A stretch of DNA of 64,000 nucleotides from JBMDXB01 sp048594885 (lineage in GTDB: Bacteria; Acidobacteriota; Vicinamibacteria; Vicinamibacterales; 2-12-FULL-66-21). The notes under the pieces were generated by a model, which worked only from the letters and a program-made list of their open reading frames with translations, searched no databases and was not told where the DNA came from. The stretch is taken from NCBI GenBank assembly GCA_048594885.1, contig JBMDXB010000041.1, positions 62,001 to 126,000 of the forward strand. The letters are read 5' to 3'. The position numbers were made by a program, and so were the translations under genes. Each line of letters opens with the position of its first letter. Within the stretch, counting starts at the first letter, position 1. Shown here piece by piece: positions 33,503 through 41,270 of the stretch.

Positions 33503-34567
33503 GTGAAGACCTATCGGATTGCGGTGATTCCCGGCGACGGCATCGGTCATGAGGTCACGCCGGCGGCAATACGAGTCCTCGACGACGTCGCGGGGCGCTG
33601 GGGATTTCAGTTCGAGTGGCAACGCTTCCCGTGGGGCTCGGCGCACTATTTCGAGCACGGACGGATGATGCCGGCCGATGCGCTCGACGTGCTGCGGCCG
33701 TTCGATGCGATCTTGTTCGGCGCGGTCGGCGATCCGCGGCTCCAGGACAACATCACGCTGAATGGGCTCCTGCTGCCGATCCGGCGCGGGTTCGATCAAT
33801 ACGCCTGTGTGCGGCCGGCGGTTCTCTATCCGGGCGTGCGGTCGCCGCTCGCCGGCCGGCGGCCCGGAGACATCGATTTCGTCGTCGTGCGTGAAAACAC
33901 CGAGGGGGAATACGCGCAGGTCGGCGGGCAGTTGTATAGGGGCACGCCGAACGAGGTCGCGATACAAGCGGCGACGTTCACGCGTCACGGAACCGAGCGG
34001 GTCATCCGATTCGCGTTCGACCTCGCGATCAGGCGCGGCAAGCGACGGCGGGTCACGTCGGTCACCAAGTCGAACGCGCAGGGATTCAGCATGGAGTTCT
34101 GGGATCGCGTGTTCACGGAAGTCGCGAGCGAGTACGCGGATGTGCGAACCGAGTCGCTGCTGGTCGACGCGGCCTGTATGGATCTGGTGAGGCGCCCGCA
34201 GGACTTCGACGTGATTGTCGCGTCGAACCTGTTCGGCGACATCCTGACCGATCTCAGCGCGGCGATCACCGGCAGCCTCGGGCTGGCGCCGAGCGCGAAT
34301 CTCAATCCGGCGCGGACGTTCCCTTCGATGTTCGAGCCGGTGCACGGCTCGGCGCCGGACATTGCCGGTCGCGGCATTGCGAACCCGATGGCGGCCATGT
34401 TCGCGGGAGCGATGATGCTCGACTTCCTGCAGGAGACTGCGGCGGCGGCAGCCGTGGAGAACGCCGTGCGCGCCGTTCTCACAGACGGAAGGGACCTCAC
34501 GCCGGATCTCGGCGGCACCGCCATGACGGCGGACGTCACCACCGCCGTTCTCGATCGGTTGACATGA
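33503..34567 (+). CDS. Tartrate / D-malate dehydrogenase (isopropylmalate dehydrogenase family)
   Basis: I chose the GTG at 33503 (product begins VKTYRIAVIPGDGIGHEV) because GAGAGG lies 7 bases upstream; an earlier TTG at 33467 falls inside the transporter gene. Features specific to the tartrate/D-malate branch include HGRMMPADALD, LLLPIRRGFDQYACVRP, VVRENTEGEYAQVGG, TRHGTERVIRFAFDLA, VTKSNAQGFSMEFWD and FPSMFEPVHGSAPDI. The enzyme would decarboxylate or oxidise (+)-tartrate or D-malate with NAD and a divalent metal. It lies between a dicarboxylate transporter and an arylsulfatase, and its stop overlaps the sulfatase start by 4 bases. Confidence 0.92.
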   Translation: MKTYRIAVIPGDGIGHEVTPAAIRVLDDVAGRWGFQFEWQRFPWGSAHYFEHGRMMPADALDVLRPFDAILFGAVGDPRLQDNITLNGLLLPIRRGFDQYACVRPAVLYPGVRSPLAGRRPGDIDFVVVRENTEGEYAQVGGQLYRGTPNEVAIQAATFTRHGTERVIRFAFDLAIRRGKRRRVTSVTKSNAQGFSMEFWDRVFTEVASEYADVRTESLLVDAACMDLVRRPQDFDVIVASNLFGDILTDLSAAITGSLGLAPSANLNPARTFPSMFEPVHGSAPDIAGRGIANPMAAMFAGAMMLDFLQETAAAAAVENAVRAVLTDGRDLTPDLGGTAMTADVTTAVLDRLT

Positions 34568-36351
34568 GCGCACGCGAGCGATCCGCCTGGCTGAGAGCGC
34601 TCGTGGGCGTGGTGGCGGCGCTCGCCTGTCCCGCGCCCGCCGGCACGTCCGTCACCGTGCAGAACGCACAGCGGCCGAACGTCCTGTTGATCGTGACCGA
34701 CGATCAGGGCTACGGCGACTTCGGCATCCACGGCAACCCGAAGCTGCGGACGCCTCATCTCGATCGCCTCGCGCGCCAGGGCGTGTGGTTCCGCTCGTTC
34801 TACGTCTCGCCTGTCTGCTCGCCGACCCGCGCCAGTCTCCTCACCGGCCGGTACAACTACCGGACCGGGGTCGTCGACACATATCTCGGCCGCTCGCTGA
34901 TGCACCCCGACGAGGTCACGCTCGCTGAAATGCTGTCGAGCGCCGGTTATCGCACCGGCATATTCGGGAAGTGGCACCTTGGTGATAACTATCCACTCCG
35001 CGCAATCGATCAGGGCTTTCAGGAATCCCTCACGCTCAACGGCGGCGGCATCGGGCAGCCGTCGGATCCGCCGGGAGGAGAGAGCTACTTCAATCCCCTG
35101 CTGCGCCGGAACGGCCGATGGGTGAGGACGAGAGGGTATGTCAGCGACGTGATCACCGATGCGACGATTGACTTCATCGCGCGCAATCGCGGCCGTCCGT
35201 TCTTCGCCTATCTGGCCTTCAACGCGCCGCACACGCCGCTCGAGGTGCCGGCAGATTCGTACGCGATCTATAAGGCAATGAATCTCGGGATCGACGACTT
35301 CCCTGCCGCAGGCCATCCGATCTCCTCGAAGTTCGATCCGGAGACGACGGCGAGAGTCTACGGAATGGTGGAGAACATCGACACCAACGTGGGCCGGGTG
35401 CTGAACACGCTCGACACACTGAAGCTCGCAGGAAACACCGTCGTCATCTTCCTGACCGACAACGGACCGCAGCAGCCGCGCTACAACGCCGGGATGCTCC
35501 GCCTCAAGGGGACGGTCAACGAAGGAGGCGTCCGCGTTCCGCTGTTCATTCGCTGGCCGGCACGGTTGACCACGAGACGGGAAGTGGATCGCATCGCCGC
35601 GCACATCGACGTCACGCCGACGGTGCTCGCGATGTGCGGCGTGGCGACGCCATCGCACGTTCGACTCGATGGCGTCAGCCTGTTGCCGCTGCTCGACGGC
35701 GCCGGGAAGGGCTGGCCGGATCGCTCACTCTTCGTTCAGTGGCACCGCGGAGACGTCCCGCAGATGGGCCGCGCCTTCGCGGTCCGCTCGCAGGGATACA
35801 AGCTGGTCCAGTGGCAGGGCGCCGGCGAGCGTGCCGCAGTGCCGACGGCGGCGCCGGAGCTGTTCGACATGAAGGTCGATCCACTGGAAGAACGGAACAT
35901 CGCCGCTGACAGGCCCGAGATTGCCGGCACGCTTCAGCGCGAGTACGAGGCCTGGTTCAAGGATGTCACGGGCGGACGGGACTATGCGGACAGCGGCATC
36001 GCGCACATCGCCGTCGGCGATCCGCGCGAGGATCCCGTGCGGTTGACGCGGCAGGACTGGCGCGGGCCGCGTGCCGGCTGGTCCGCCGACAGCGTCGGCC
36101 ACTGGCAAGTCGACGTGCGGCATGCCGGCCCGTACGTGCTGGCCATGCGATTCGCGGCACTTGCCGGACCCGGTGTGCTTCGCGTGGTCTTCGGCGGCAC
36201 GACGATCGAGCAGAAGGTGCCTGCCGGCGCGACGACCGCCTCTCTTCCGAACGTGCGTCTCGCTCGAGGCACCGGCCCGCTTGCCGCGTACATCGTTCAG
36301 GACCAACGCATGGTCGGCATGATTGACATCGTCGTGTCGCGGCGGAAGTGA
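34564..36351 (+). CDS. Arylsulfatase with C-terminal beta-sandwich
   Basis: The N-terminus is a signal sequence. The catalytic domain has NVLLIVTDDQGYGDFG, the formylglycine motif CSPTR (CSPTRASLLTGRYNYRTGV), GKWHLGD, NAPHTPLEVP and TDNGPQQPRYN. After the sulfatase domain (to about residue 465), roughly 120 residues form a strand-rich module (WSADSVGHWQVDVRHAGPYVLAMRF...VPAGATTASLPNVRL), similar in style to carbohydrate-binding-like sandwich extensions of planctomycete-type arylsulfatases. The start overlaps the dehydrogenase stop (ATGA). Why a desulfating enzyme is coupled to dicarboxylate metabolism is unclear. Confidence 0.93.
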   Translation: MSARERSAWLRALVGVVAALACPAPAGTSVTVQNAQRPNVLLIVTDDQGYGDFGIHGNPKLRTPHLDRLARQGVWFRSFYVSPVCSPTRASLLTGRYNYRTGVVDTYLGRSLMHPDEVTLAEMLSSAGYRTGIFGKWHLGDNYPLRAIDQGFQESLTLNGGGIGQPSDPPGGESYFNPLLRRNGRWVRTRGYVSDVITDATIDFIARNRGRPFFAYLAFNAPHTPLEVPADSYAIYKAMNLGIDDFPAAGHPISSKFDPETTARVYGMVENIDTNVGRVLNTLDTLKLAGNTVVIFLTDNGPQQPRYNAGMLRLKGTVNEGGVRVPLFIRWPARLTTRREVDRIAAHIDVTPTVLAMCGVATPSHVRLDGVSLLPLLDGAGKGWPDRSLFVQWHRGDVPQMGRAFAVRSQGYKLVQWQGAGERAAVPTAAPELFDMKVDPLEERNIAADRPEIAGTLQREYEAWFKDVTGGRDYADSGIAHIAVGDPREDPVRLTRQDWRGPRAGWSADSVGHWQVDVRHAGPYVLAMRFAALAGPGVLRVVFGGTTIEQKVPAGATTASLPNVRLARGTGPLAAYIVQDQRMVGMIDIVVSRRK

Positions 36352-36592
36352 GCCGCAGCACCCGCGTCTGTCACTCGAGCGCGCCCTGCATCCTCATGTC
36401 GCCCCACGTCGGGTTTTTTGATGCCATCCGCACAACCAGCTAACGGATCTCCAGCAGGACACCGCGCCGTCCGGATCTTCTGGCGTACGTCCACGTTCCC
36501 GCGGTCAACTGGCGATGCCAGATCGAACCGTGAACTTCGCGAAGCGAATATGACTCGCGACCGAGGATGGTTCGTGCATTGGCGTGGCTGAT

Positions 36593-38743
36593 TCAGCGCA
36601 CGTTGTCGATCATCTCGATGTCGCTGCCCCAACGGTCGTTGGTGACGTAGAGCATCCAGCGGCCGTCGTGGGTAACGGCAAGACTTGGATTGTTCGCGTC
36701 GAGGCGGAGTCCCGCCGGAAGCTGCGCCACGCGCGTGAGGCTCCTGGAGTCGAAATCATAGAAATCAATGCTTGCCGGTTTCGAGCGTTTTTCCATAAGG
36801 ACGATCCCGCGTTCGGTCAGCGCCCAGGAGCCCTGGAGACCGCTGTCGACAACGCGGATCTCCTCGCCGCCACCCGCGGGGACGCGCCAGATACCTGGAC
36901 CGCTCCCCACCTTCGCGTAATACACGTAGTGGCCGTCAACGGATTCGAACGGTTCCAGGCCGCCGCGTTCCGTCAGCTGGGTCGCGGGGCCTCCACCCGC
37001 CGGAATCTTCCAGATCTGCTCGCGTCCCGATCGATTCGATCCGAAATAGATCCAGCGCCCATCGTGTGACCAGCTTGGCCGGAAATCGCTCGACGATTCT
37101 GCAGTGACGCGGCGCGGCTCGCCCCCCTGGGCGCTGACCACGTAGATGTCGTACGTGCCGGCTCGCATGGAGTCGAACGCGATCCACTCACCATCTGGAC
37201 TCCACCGAGGGCTGCCGACAAACGCGCCACCGAACCGGGTGACCTGCACGGGATGTGCCCCATCGTTGTCCGAGACCCAAACCTCCGGCGTCCCGGAGCG
37301 GTTGGAGATCCAGACGATCCTCCGGCCATCGTGGGAGAACTGCGGTGATCGGTCCGCACGCGTGGACGCAATGATCCGGATAGCGGAAGAGGCGGGAGAC
37401 AGCCCCCCGTTCGGTCCTGGCAGCCGCCAGATGTTCCAATCGTTTATCTGCCGCTGGAACAGCAGCCGTCTTCCTGCTCGTGCGAGCGACGGGCTGTAAA
37501 GCCCCGCGCTCACATGGATCGAATCCGGCTGCCCGCCGCTGGCCGGTACTCGCCACAAGCCGGAATCGTTCGCGAACACGATGCTGCGGCTGTTCGGCGT
37601 CCAGTCCAGACCTACTGCAGTGTCGGCAAACGTCAACTCGTGGGGTTCGCCGATGGCGCGCAGATTGCGGAGCGGCTGCACGAAGACGCGGCCCGCTGAG
37701 AATCCCGAATTCCGACGGAGAAACGCGAGATGGCGACCGTCCCGCGACATTGCCGGCGCCGCATCGCTAAAACCATCGGAGGGTGCCGTCAACTGGCGTC
37801 GTGCTCGTGTATCGAGCGAGCACACGAAGACAGCGATGGTCGTGCTCGTGCCAACTCGATCCACGAAGAGCAGGCTGGAGCCATCGGGCGTCCACGAGAG
37901 CCCGGTTGCGGACGACATCCCGGCGCCCAGGCTGAGGTCGAGCACCTGTTGCTCGGGGCCGCCGAATGCCGGGACCATGAAGATCTTGCTGGTGGTATAC
38001 ATGGGGGGAACGCCGCGCAGGAACGCAATCCGCTGCCCGTCGGGTGACCATGTCGGTCGCCGATCTGCAGCAGCATCTGTCGTGAGACGCTGGCGCTCGT
38101 CCCCGTCGATCCGCTTCACATAGATGTCGAAGTTGTTCTCTGCTTCAGCATTCCACGCGAACGCAACGTGTTTCCCGTCCGGTGAGAGCGCCGGATCGAC
38201 TTCCTGGCCCGGATACGTCGTCACCGGAACGCTCGAGTAATCGTCCGCTATCCCGGTCGACCATCGCTGCGTTATCCAGATTCCCGCGAGCGACACCACC
38301 ATGAGGGCCGCCGCCGTCAACACGACGATCCGTGCGGTCCGCTGACGCGGTCTCGGTGCCGCGGTGTCCGCAGCCGGCATGGGCACGCCTGATGCGAGAT
38401 CGCTCGATCCGTCAAAGACGCCGATGAAGCGATAGCCTCGTCTGGGCAGCGTCTCGATGAACCGAGGCGCGTCCGCCGAATCCCCGAGCGCATCCCGCAG
38501 CCGCTTCACCGCCGCATTCAACCCGGCTTCGAAATCGACGAACGTGTCCGGCGTCCACAGCCGTTCCCGCAGTTCCTCCCGTGTCACCAGCGCGCCGGGC
38601 CGCTCCAGCAGCGCCTTCAATATCTCAATGGATTGATCCGGAACGCGCAGACGGTGTGAGCCCTTGTGCAGCTCTCCGGAGTCGACGTCGAGCATGAAGG
38701 GCCCGAACCCGATTGCGCCGGGAAGGGCGGTTCGATCCTGCAT
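36593..38743 (-). CDS. Winged-helix (OmpR/CadC-like) regulator with membrane segment and WD40-like propeller
   Basis: The N-terminal domain (residues 10-105) is an OmpR/PhoB-type winged helix (FGPFMLDVDSGELHKG, EILKALLERPGALVTREELRERLW, FVDFEAGLNAAVKRLRDALGD, PRFIETLPRRGYRF). A membrane segment follows (about residues 135-155, IVVLTAAALMVVSLAGIW), then a long extracytoplasmic region of TolB/PD40 repeats (SPDGKHVAF, SPDGQRIAF, SPDGEWIAFDS, SHDGRWIYFGSN). This is a CadC-like one-component design in which an outside propeller senses and an inside domain binds DNA. I used the ATG at 38743; a GTG at 38776 is an alternative. The target genes are unknown. Confidence 0.88.
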   Translation of the reverse strand: MQDRTALPGAIGFGPFMLDVDSGELHKGSHRLRVPDQSIEILKALLERPGALVTREELRERLWTPDTFVDFEAGLNAAVKRLRDALGDSADAPRFIETLPRRGYRFIGVFDGSSDLASGVPMPAADTAAPRPRQRTARIVVLTAAALMVVSLAGIWITQRWSTGIADDYSSVPVTTYPGQEVDPALSPDGKHVAFAWNAEAENNFDIYVKRIDGDERQRLTTDAAADRRPTWSPDGQRIAFLRGVPPMYTTSKIFMVPAFGGPEQQVLDLSLGAGMSSATGLSWTPDGSSLLFVDRVGTSTTIAVFVCSLDTRARRQLTAPSDGFSDAAPAMSRDGRHLAFLRRNSGFSAGRVFVQPLRNLRAIGEPHELTFADTAVGLDWTPNSRSIVFANDSGLWRVPASGGQPDSIHVSAGLYSPSLARAGRRLLFQRQINDWNIWRLPGPNGGLSPASSAIRIIASTRADRSPQFSHDGRRIVWISNRSGTPEVWVSDNDGAHPVQVTRFGGAFVGSPRWSPDGEWIAFDSMRAGTYDIYVVSAQGGEPRRVTAESSSDFRPSWSHDGRWIYFGSNRSGREQIWKIPAGGGPATQLTERGGLEPFESVDGHYVYYAKVGSGPGIWRVPAGGGEEIRVVDSGLQGSWALTERGIVLMEKRSKPASIDFYDFDSRSLTRVAQLPAGLRLDANNPSLAVTHDGRWMLYVTNDRWGSDIEMIDNVR

Positions 38744-38907
38744 GGCAGGGGGCGGAGAGTACTCGAAGGGTAACACACTGGCCGGCCAGGTTCATAGATT
38801 TCAAGCACTTACCGTGTCACATCCATCTCAGACGAATGTTAGTTCCGTGCCATTGAGGATAAAGGAGTCCGGCGGCGACCTTTGGGCCACTCACGCGGAG
38901 GTGGCCC

Positions 38908-39540
38908 ATGGCGGAAGGTCGCGCGATTGCGGCGTTGCTGATTCAGGTTGCCGTGTTCAGCGGGGTGTCCGGGCAGGGCGCTGTGAGCCTCAGGCCCGTC
39001 GGGAACGCCGCTTCCGACCGATCCGGTGATCAGGCCGCGTCGAAGACAACCTCCATCAGCCACCCGGCGTCAGCGCCGAAACCATCGTCGTCGCGGAAGA
39101 ACTGGCCCCTCGTGCACATTCCCGATCCAGTCGCGCGGCAAGCGACGATCCAGGCGCTCGAAGCGGCGTCCGGGCGGCTGGCGCGCGACGAGTGCCGTCG
39201 CATCCTGATCGACTTTCCCGAACAGGGTGGCCGTCGGCTCTCCGATGTCCTTGTCGCGCTCTCCGTCGATCTCCGAACCTATCCAACGATGCTCGTCTTC
39301 ATGGACGACTCACGTCATCGTCGATGTGTCAGCGGTGTGCTGGCGTTTACGGCGCCGGGCAGTCGGGTCGTGCGCGTGTGTGTCGACGAACTGAAACGAA
39401 CGTGGACCGAATCTCCTGAGTACACGATCGCCGCGCTCATTCACGAGATCCTGCACACGCTCGGCCTGGGAGAGAACCCGCCATCACCCGCTGCGATCAC
39501 CGCGCGGGTGATGTCGCGATGCCGGCCATCCGGCAAATAG
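38908..39540 (+). CDS. Small secreted protein with a zincin-type HExxH motif
   Basis: The 210-residue protein has a signal-like N-terminus and a Ser/Ala/Lys-rich stretch. Near the C-terminus, IAALIHEILHTLGLGENPPSPAAI contains H-E-x-x-H followed by a later E, the core of metallopeptidase (gluzincin/metzincin-like) sites. The rest is not recognised, and there is no visible third ligand of a named family. It may be a small metalloprotease or a degenerate member. The HExxH helix is well formed (TIAALIHEILHTLGLG). It has no operon partner and converges on the orphan antitoxin gene. Confidence 0.7.
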   Translation: MAEGRAIAALLIQVAVFSGVSGQGAVSLRPVGNAASDRSGDQAASKTTSISHPASAPKPSSSRKNWPLVHIPDPVARQATIQALEAASGRLARDECRRILIDFPEQGGRRLSDVLVALSVDLRTYPTMLVFMDDSRHRRCVSGVLAFTAPGSRVVRVCVDELKRTWTESPEYTIAALIHEILHTLGLGENPPSPAAITARVMSRCRPSGK

Positions 39541-39649
39541 ACTAGAACAACCAAAGACCAACGCGCTCGATTCGATGTATCGAATCCCTGTCGAGGGTGC
39601 TTGAGGAGCTGCGCGCGTTGACGCAGAAGACGGGACACGTGGTCTGCGG

Positions 39650-39937
39650 CTATCCTTCGCCACGGTCGGCGTCGATCAGCTCCACAGCCGTCCCTGGAGG
39701 AAGCGCAATATCGGGCCAGTCCTCCGTTGGATCGCCAGCTTCGAGTGGCGGCCGAATCACGCCTGAGGCGACCAGCTCGTCAAAGCGGCTCACCGTGCCC
39801 GTTGTCTTTGTGCCCGGCGGGACGAGCTCCGCGACCACGCGACCGTGCGCCGTGATGGCAATTCGTTCGCCGGCCTCAATCCGCCGGATGTAGCGGCTCA
39901 GGTTGTCCTTCAGCTCCCGAATGCCCGTGGATGCCAC
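39650..39937 (-). CDS. Phd/YefM-family antitoxin, no partner toxin visible
   Basis: With the GTG start at 39937 the product is 95 residues: VASTGIRELKDNLSRYIRRIEAG then ERIAITAHGRVVAELVPPG, the prevent-host-death fold that binds operator DNA. The C-terminal half (FDELVASGVIRPPLEAG) is the usual toxin-contacting tail. Antitoxins of this group normally sit immediately before a PIN-domain or RelE-like toxin gene, but the 109 bases downstream contain no such ORF. The upstream region carries a promoter and palindrome (next entry). The mRNA is probably leaderless. Confidence 0.85.
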   Translation of the reverse strand: MASTGIRELKDNLSRYIRRIEAGERIAITAHGRVVAELVPPGTKTTGTVSRFDELVASGVIRPPLEAGDPTEDWPDIALPPGTAVELIDADRGEG

Positions 39938-39943
39938 CCGTGA

Positions 39944-39973
39944 ATTATAGCCACATGTGGCCACATCTGACAA
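39944..39973 (-). promoter_or_regulatory. Sigma-70-like promoter with an overlapping palindromic operator
   Basis: On the minus strand, TTGTCA (39973-39968) is a one-mismatch -35 box, followed by an 18-base spacer and a perfect TATAAT (39949-39944). The spacer contains two overlapping perfect palindromes, ATGTGGCCACAT (39955-39966) and CCACATGTGG (39951-39960). This is the expected place for autorepression by a Phd-type antitoxin. The predicted transcription start coincides with the GTG start codon at 39937. Confidence 0.75.
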
Positions 39974-40139
39974 ACATGACTGCAGGATCCTCGCCGTAGG
40001 TCTCGCGGCGGACGTCCGACTGTACATCCGCGGTGATCTGGATGTAAGGGCCATCGCAGAGATCGACATCCTTCGGCATCCGCGCTCCCCAATTCGTTGG
40101 GTACTCTGCCGCCTGCCTCCGAGCATCACAACGGTATGC

Positions 40140-40520
40140 CAGCCTAGAGGAGCTCTTCGATATGGAGGCCAGGTGCGCAGGGTTCTTGATGAAAAACAGC
40201 CGCCGCCTCCCCACCCACACGACACGTCCGGCCGGCTTGCGCTGCAGCAGTTCCGCCTTCGCCGTCTGCAAGGCTTCACGCTGCTGCAAATGTCCAAGGG
40301 CTGAAACCCGGTGAACGAACGGCCATAGTGACAAATGGGAACCCGAGTCGCTCGGTGCGACCAATCGACCGCGCCGTGAAATTCGCCCGCGAACAGATGC
40401 GCGAGCGCCCGGTACGAATAGAACGCCCAGCGCTGCGGATCGAACGGGCTGAGGCCGATCGCCTTCCGTTCATCAGATGCGATCTCGCCCCGACAGTAGC
40501 CGTGAACGAATCATCTTGCC
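40140..40520 (-). pseudogene. Decayed 3' end of a TPR gene (adenylate-cyclase-type TPR tail)
   Basis: Three minus-strand frames carry successive pieces of one protein: KAIGLSPFDPQRWAFYSYRA and LAHLFAGEFHGAVDWSHRAT, then LWPFVHRVSALGHLQQREALQTAKAELLQRKP, then RRLFFIKNPAHLASI. This is the order of the closing TPRs and the tail of bacterial TPR proteins often fused to adenylate cyclase or winged-helix domains (consensus ...LLRRKP...RRLFFIKDPAHLERYIEGLRKAG). At least two frame changes are needed. No upstream domain of the gene survives. The stretch 40521-40649 shows nothing else recognisable. Confidence 0.75.
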
Positions 40521-40649
40521 GTGGCTCGCCAACATCGGGGTCGCGGTCCACGAGCTCGCACTTGAATCGACGTTCGCGCCTCACTTCCTCACGGCGCGCA
40601 CCTTCCATGGCCGAGGAGAAGCTGCCGGCAAGCACGCCAAGGGCCTCCG

Positions 40650-41207
40650 TCACTCGAGAACGAATCGATAGGTGTAGGCAAATTCCCGCGTCAGGAGCAC
40701 TCGCCCCTCGCCCGTGAGGCGCACGACCATTTGCGTCGTCTCGGCCGGCAGCGGGCACCGGAAAAGAGCCCCGTCGCTGGAGATCTCGGCGCCTTGCATG
40801 CGGATCGTCGCCTGCGTGCCAGTGGTAAGCGTGACGCGTTCGCTCGCGTACGCGTGCGCGCACGTGGAGCCGGCCGCTGTGAAGTCCGCGCTGAGAACGC
40901 CGGCCGGAATGTCCTGGTCAACTTGCACGTCGAACGCCAATCGCAACTCATTCGCACAAAGGTACGGGAACTCGGCCCACATGCAGTTCCGCACGATCAT
41001 CGTTGTGCCCGGCTCCGGTGCAATGGAACGGACGGCGATTGTGCCAGCGATCTCCGGCGGAGCGGGCTGAGGTGCCGGAGGTGGCGGCGGGGTGAACGAC
41101 GTGCCGGCAGATCCAGACGGACCAACCGGTGATTCGACGGTTCCGTTGCAGCCCGCGAGAGCGATGATGGTGGCAAGAAACGCGGCAAGAGGTGAGAGAC
41201 TGCGCAT
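40650..41207 (-). CDS. Hypothetical lipoprotein
   Basis: The 185-residue product begins with a lipoprotein signal (FLATIIALAGC, lipobox LAGC), a Ser/Pro-rich linker (TPPPPPAPQPAPP) and a single small domain with two cysteine pairs. Strand segments AGTIAVRSIAPEPGTTMIV and ELRLAFDVQVDQDI suggest a beta sandwich. No family is recognised. AGGAGG precedes the ATG. It lies directly downstream of the TonB-dependent receptor on the same strand and shares an upstream motif with the lipoprotein gene at 44118-44759. Confidence 0.78.
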   Translation of the reverse strand: MRSLSPLAAFLATIIALAGCNGTVESPVGPSGSAGTSFTPPPPPAPQPAPPEIAGTIAVRSIAPEPGTTMIVRNCMWAEFPYLCANELRLAFDVQVDQDIPAGVLSADFTAAGSTCAHAYASERVTLTTGTQATIRMQGAEISSDGALFRCPLPAETTQMVVRLTGEGRVLLTREFAYTYRFVLE

Positions 41208-41224
41208 GGGATTCCTCCTTCATC

Positions 41225-41270
41225 GGATCGGGCGGAATCCCGTGCGAAAAAGTGCAGCGTCGTTACCGTG
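41225..41270 (-). promoter_or_regulatory. Motif shared with 44787-44832, copy A
   Basis: Read on the minus strand, this 46-base stretch aligns without gaps to 44832-44787 at about 32 of 46 positions. Common blocks are GTAAC, TGCACTT, TTC and TTCCGCCCGA. It lies about 20 bases upstream of the lipoprotein start at 41207 and overlaps the receptor stop codon. A GTAAC block is reminiscent of ECF-sigma -35 elements, and an ECF sigma gene lies 3.6 kb away. Confidence 0.55.

Noticed and set aside
36352..36592. Short minus-strand frame between the arylsulfatase and the winged-helix gene
   Set aside because: It has no ribosome site or conserved pattern. The gap contains a GGGTTTTTTG stretch (near 36411-36420) without a convincing stem, so I did not call a terminator.
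39441..39638. Possible toxin partner of the Phd antitoxin
   Set aside because: The minus-strand frame lacks PIN- or RelE-type motifs, has no ribosome site and overlaps the HExxH gene.
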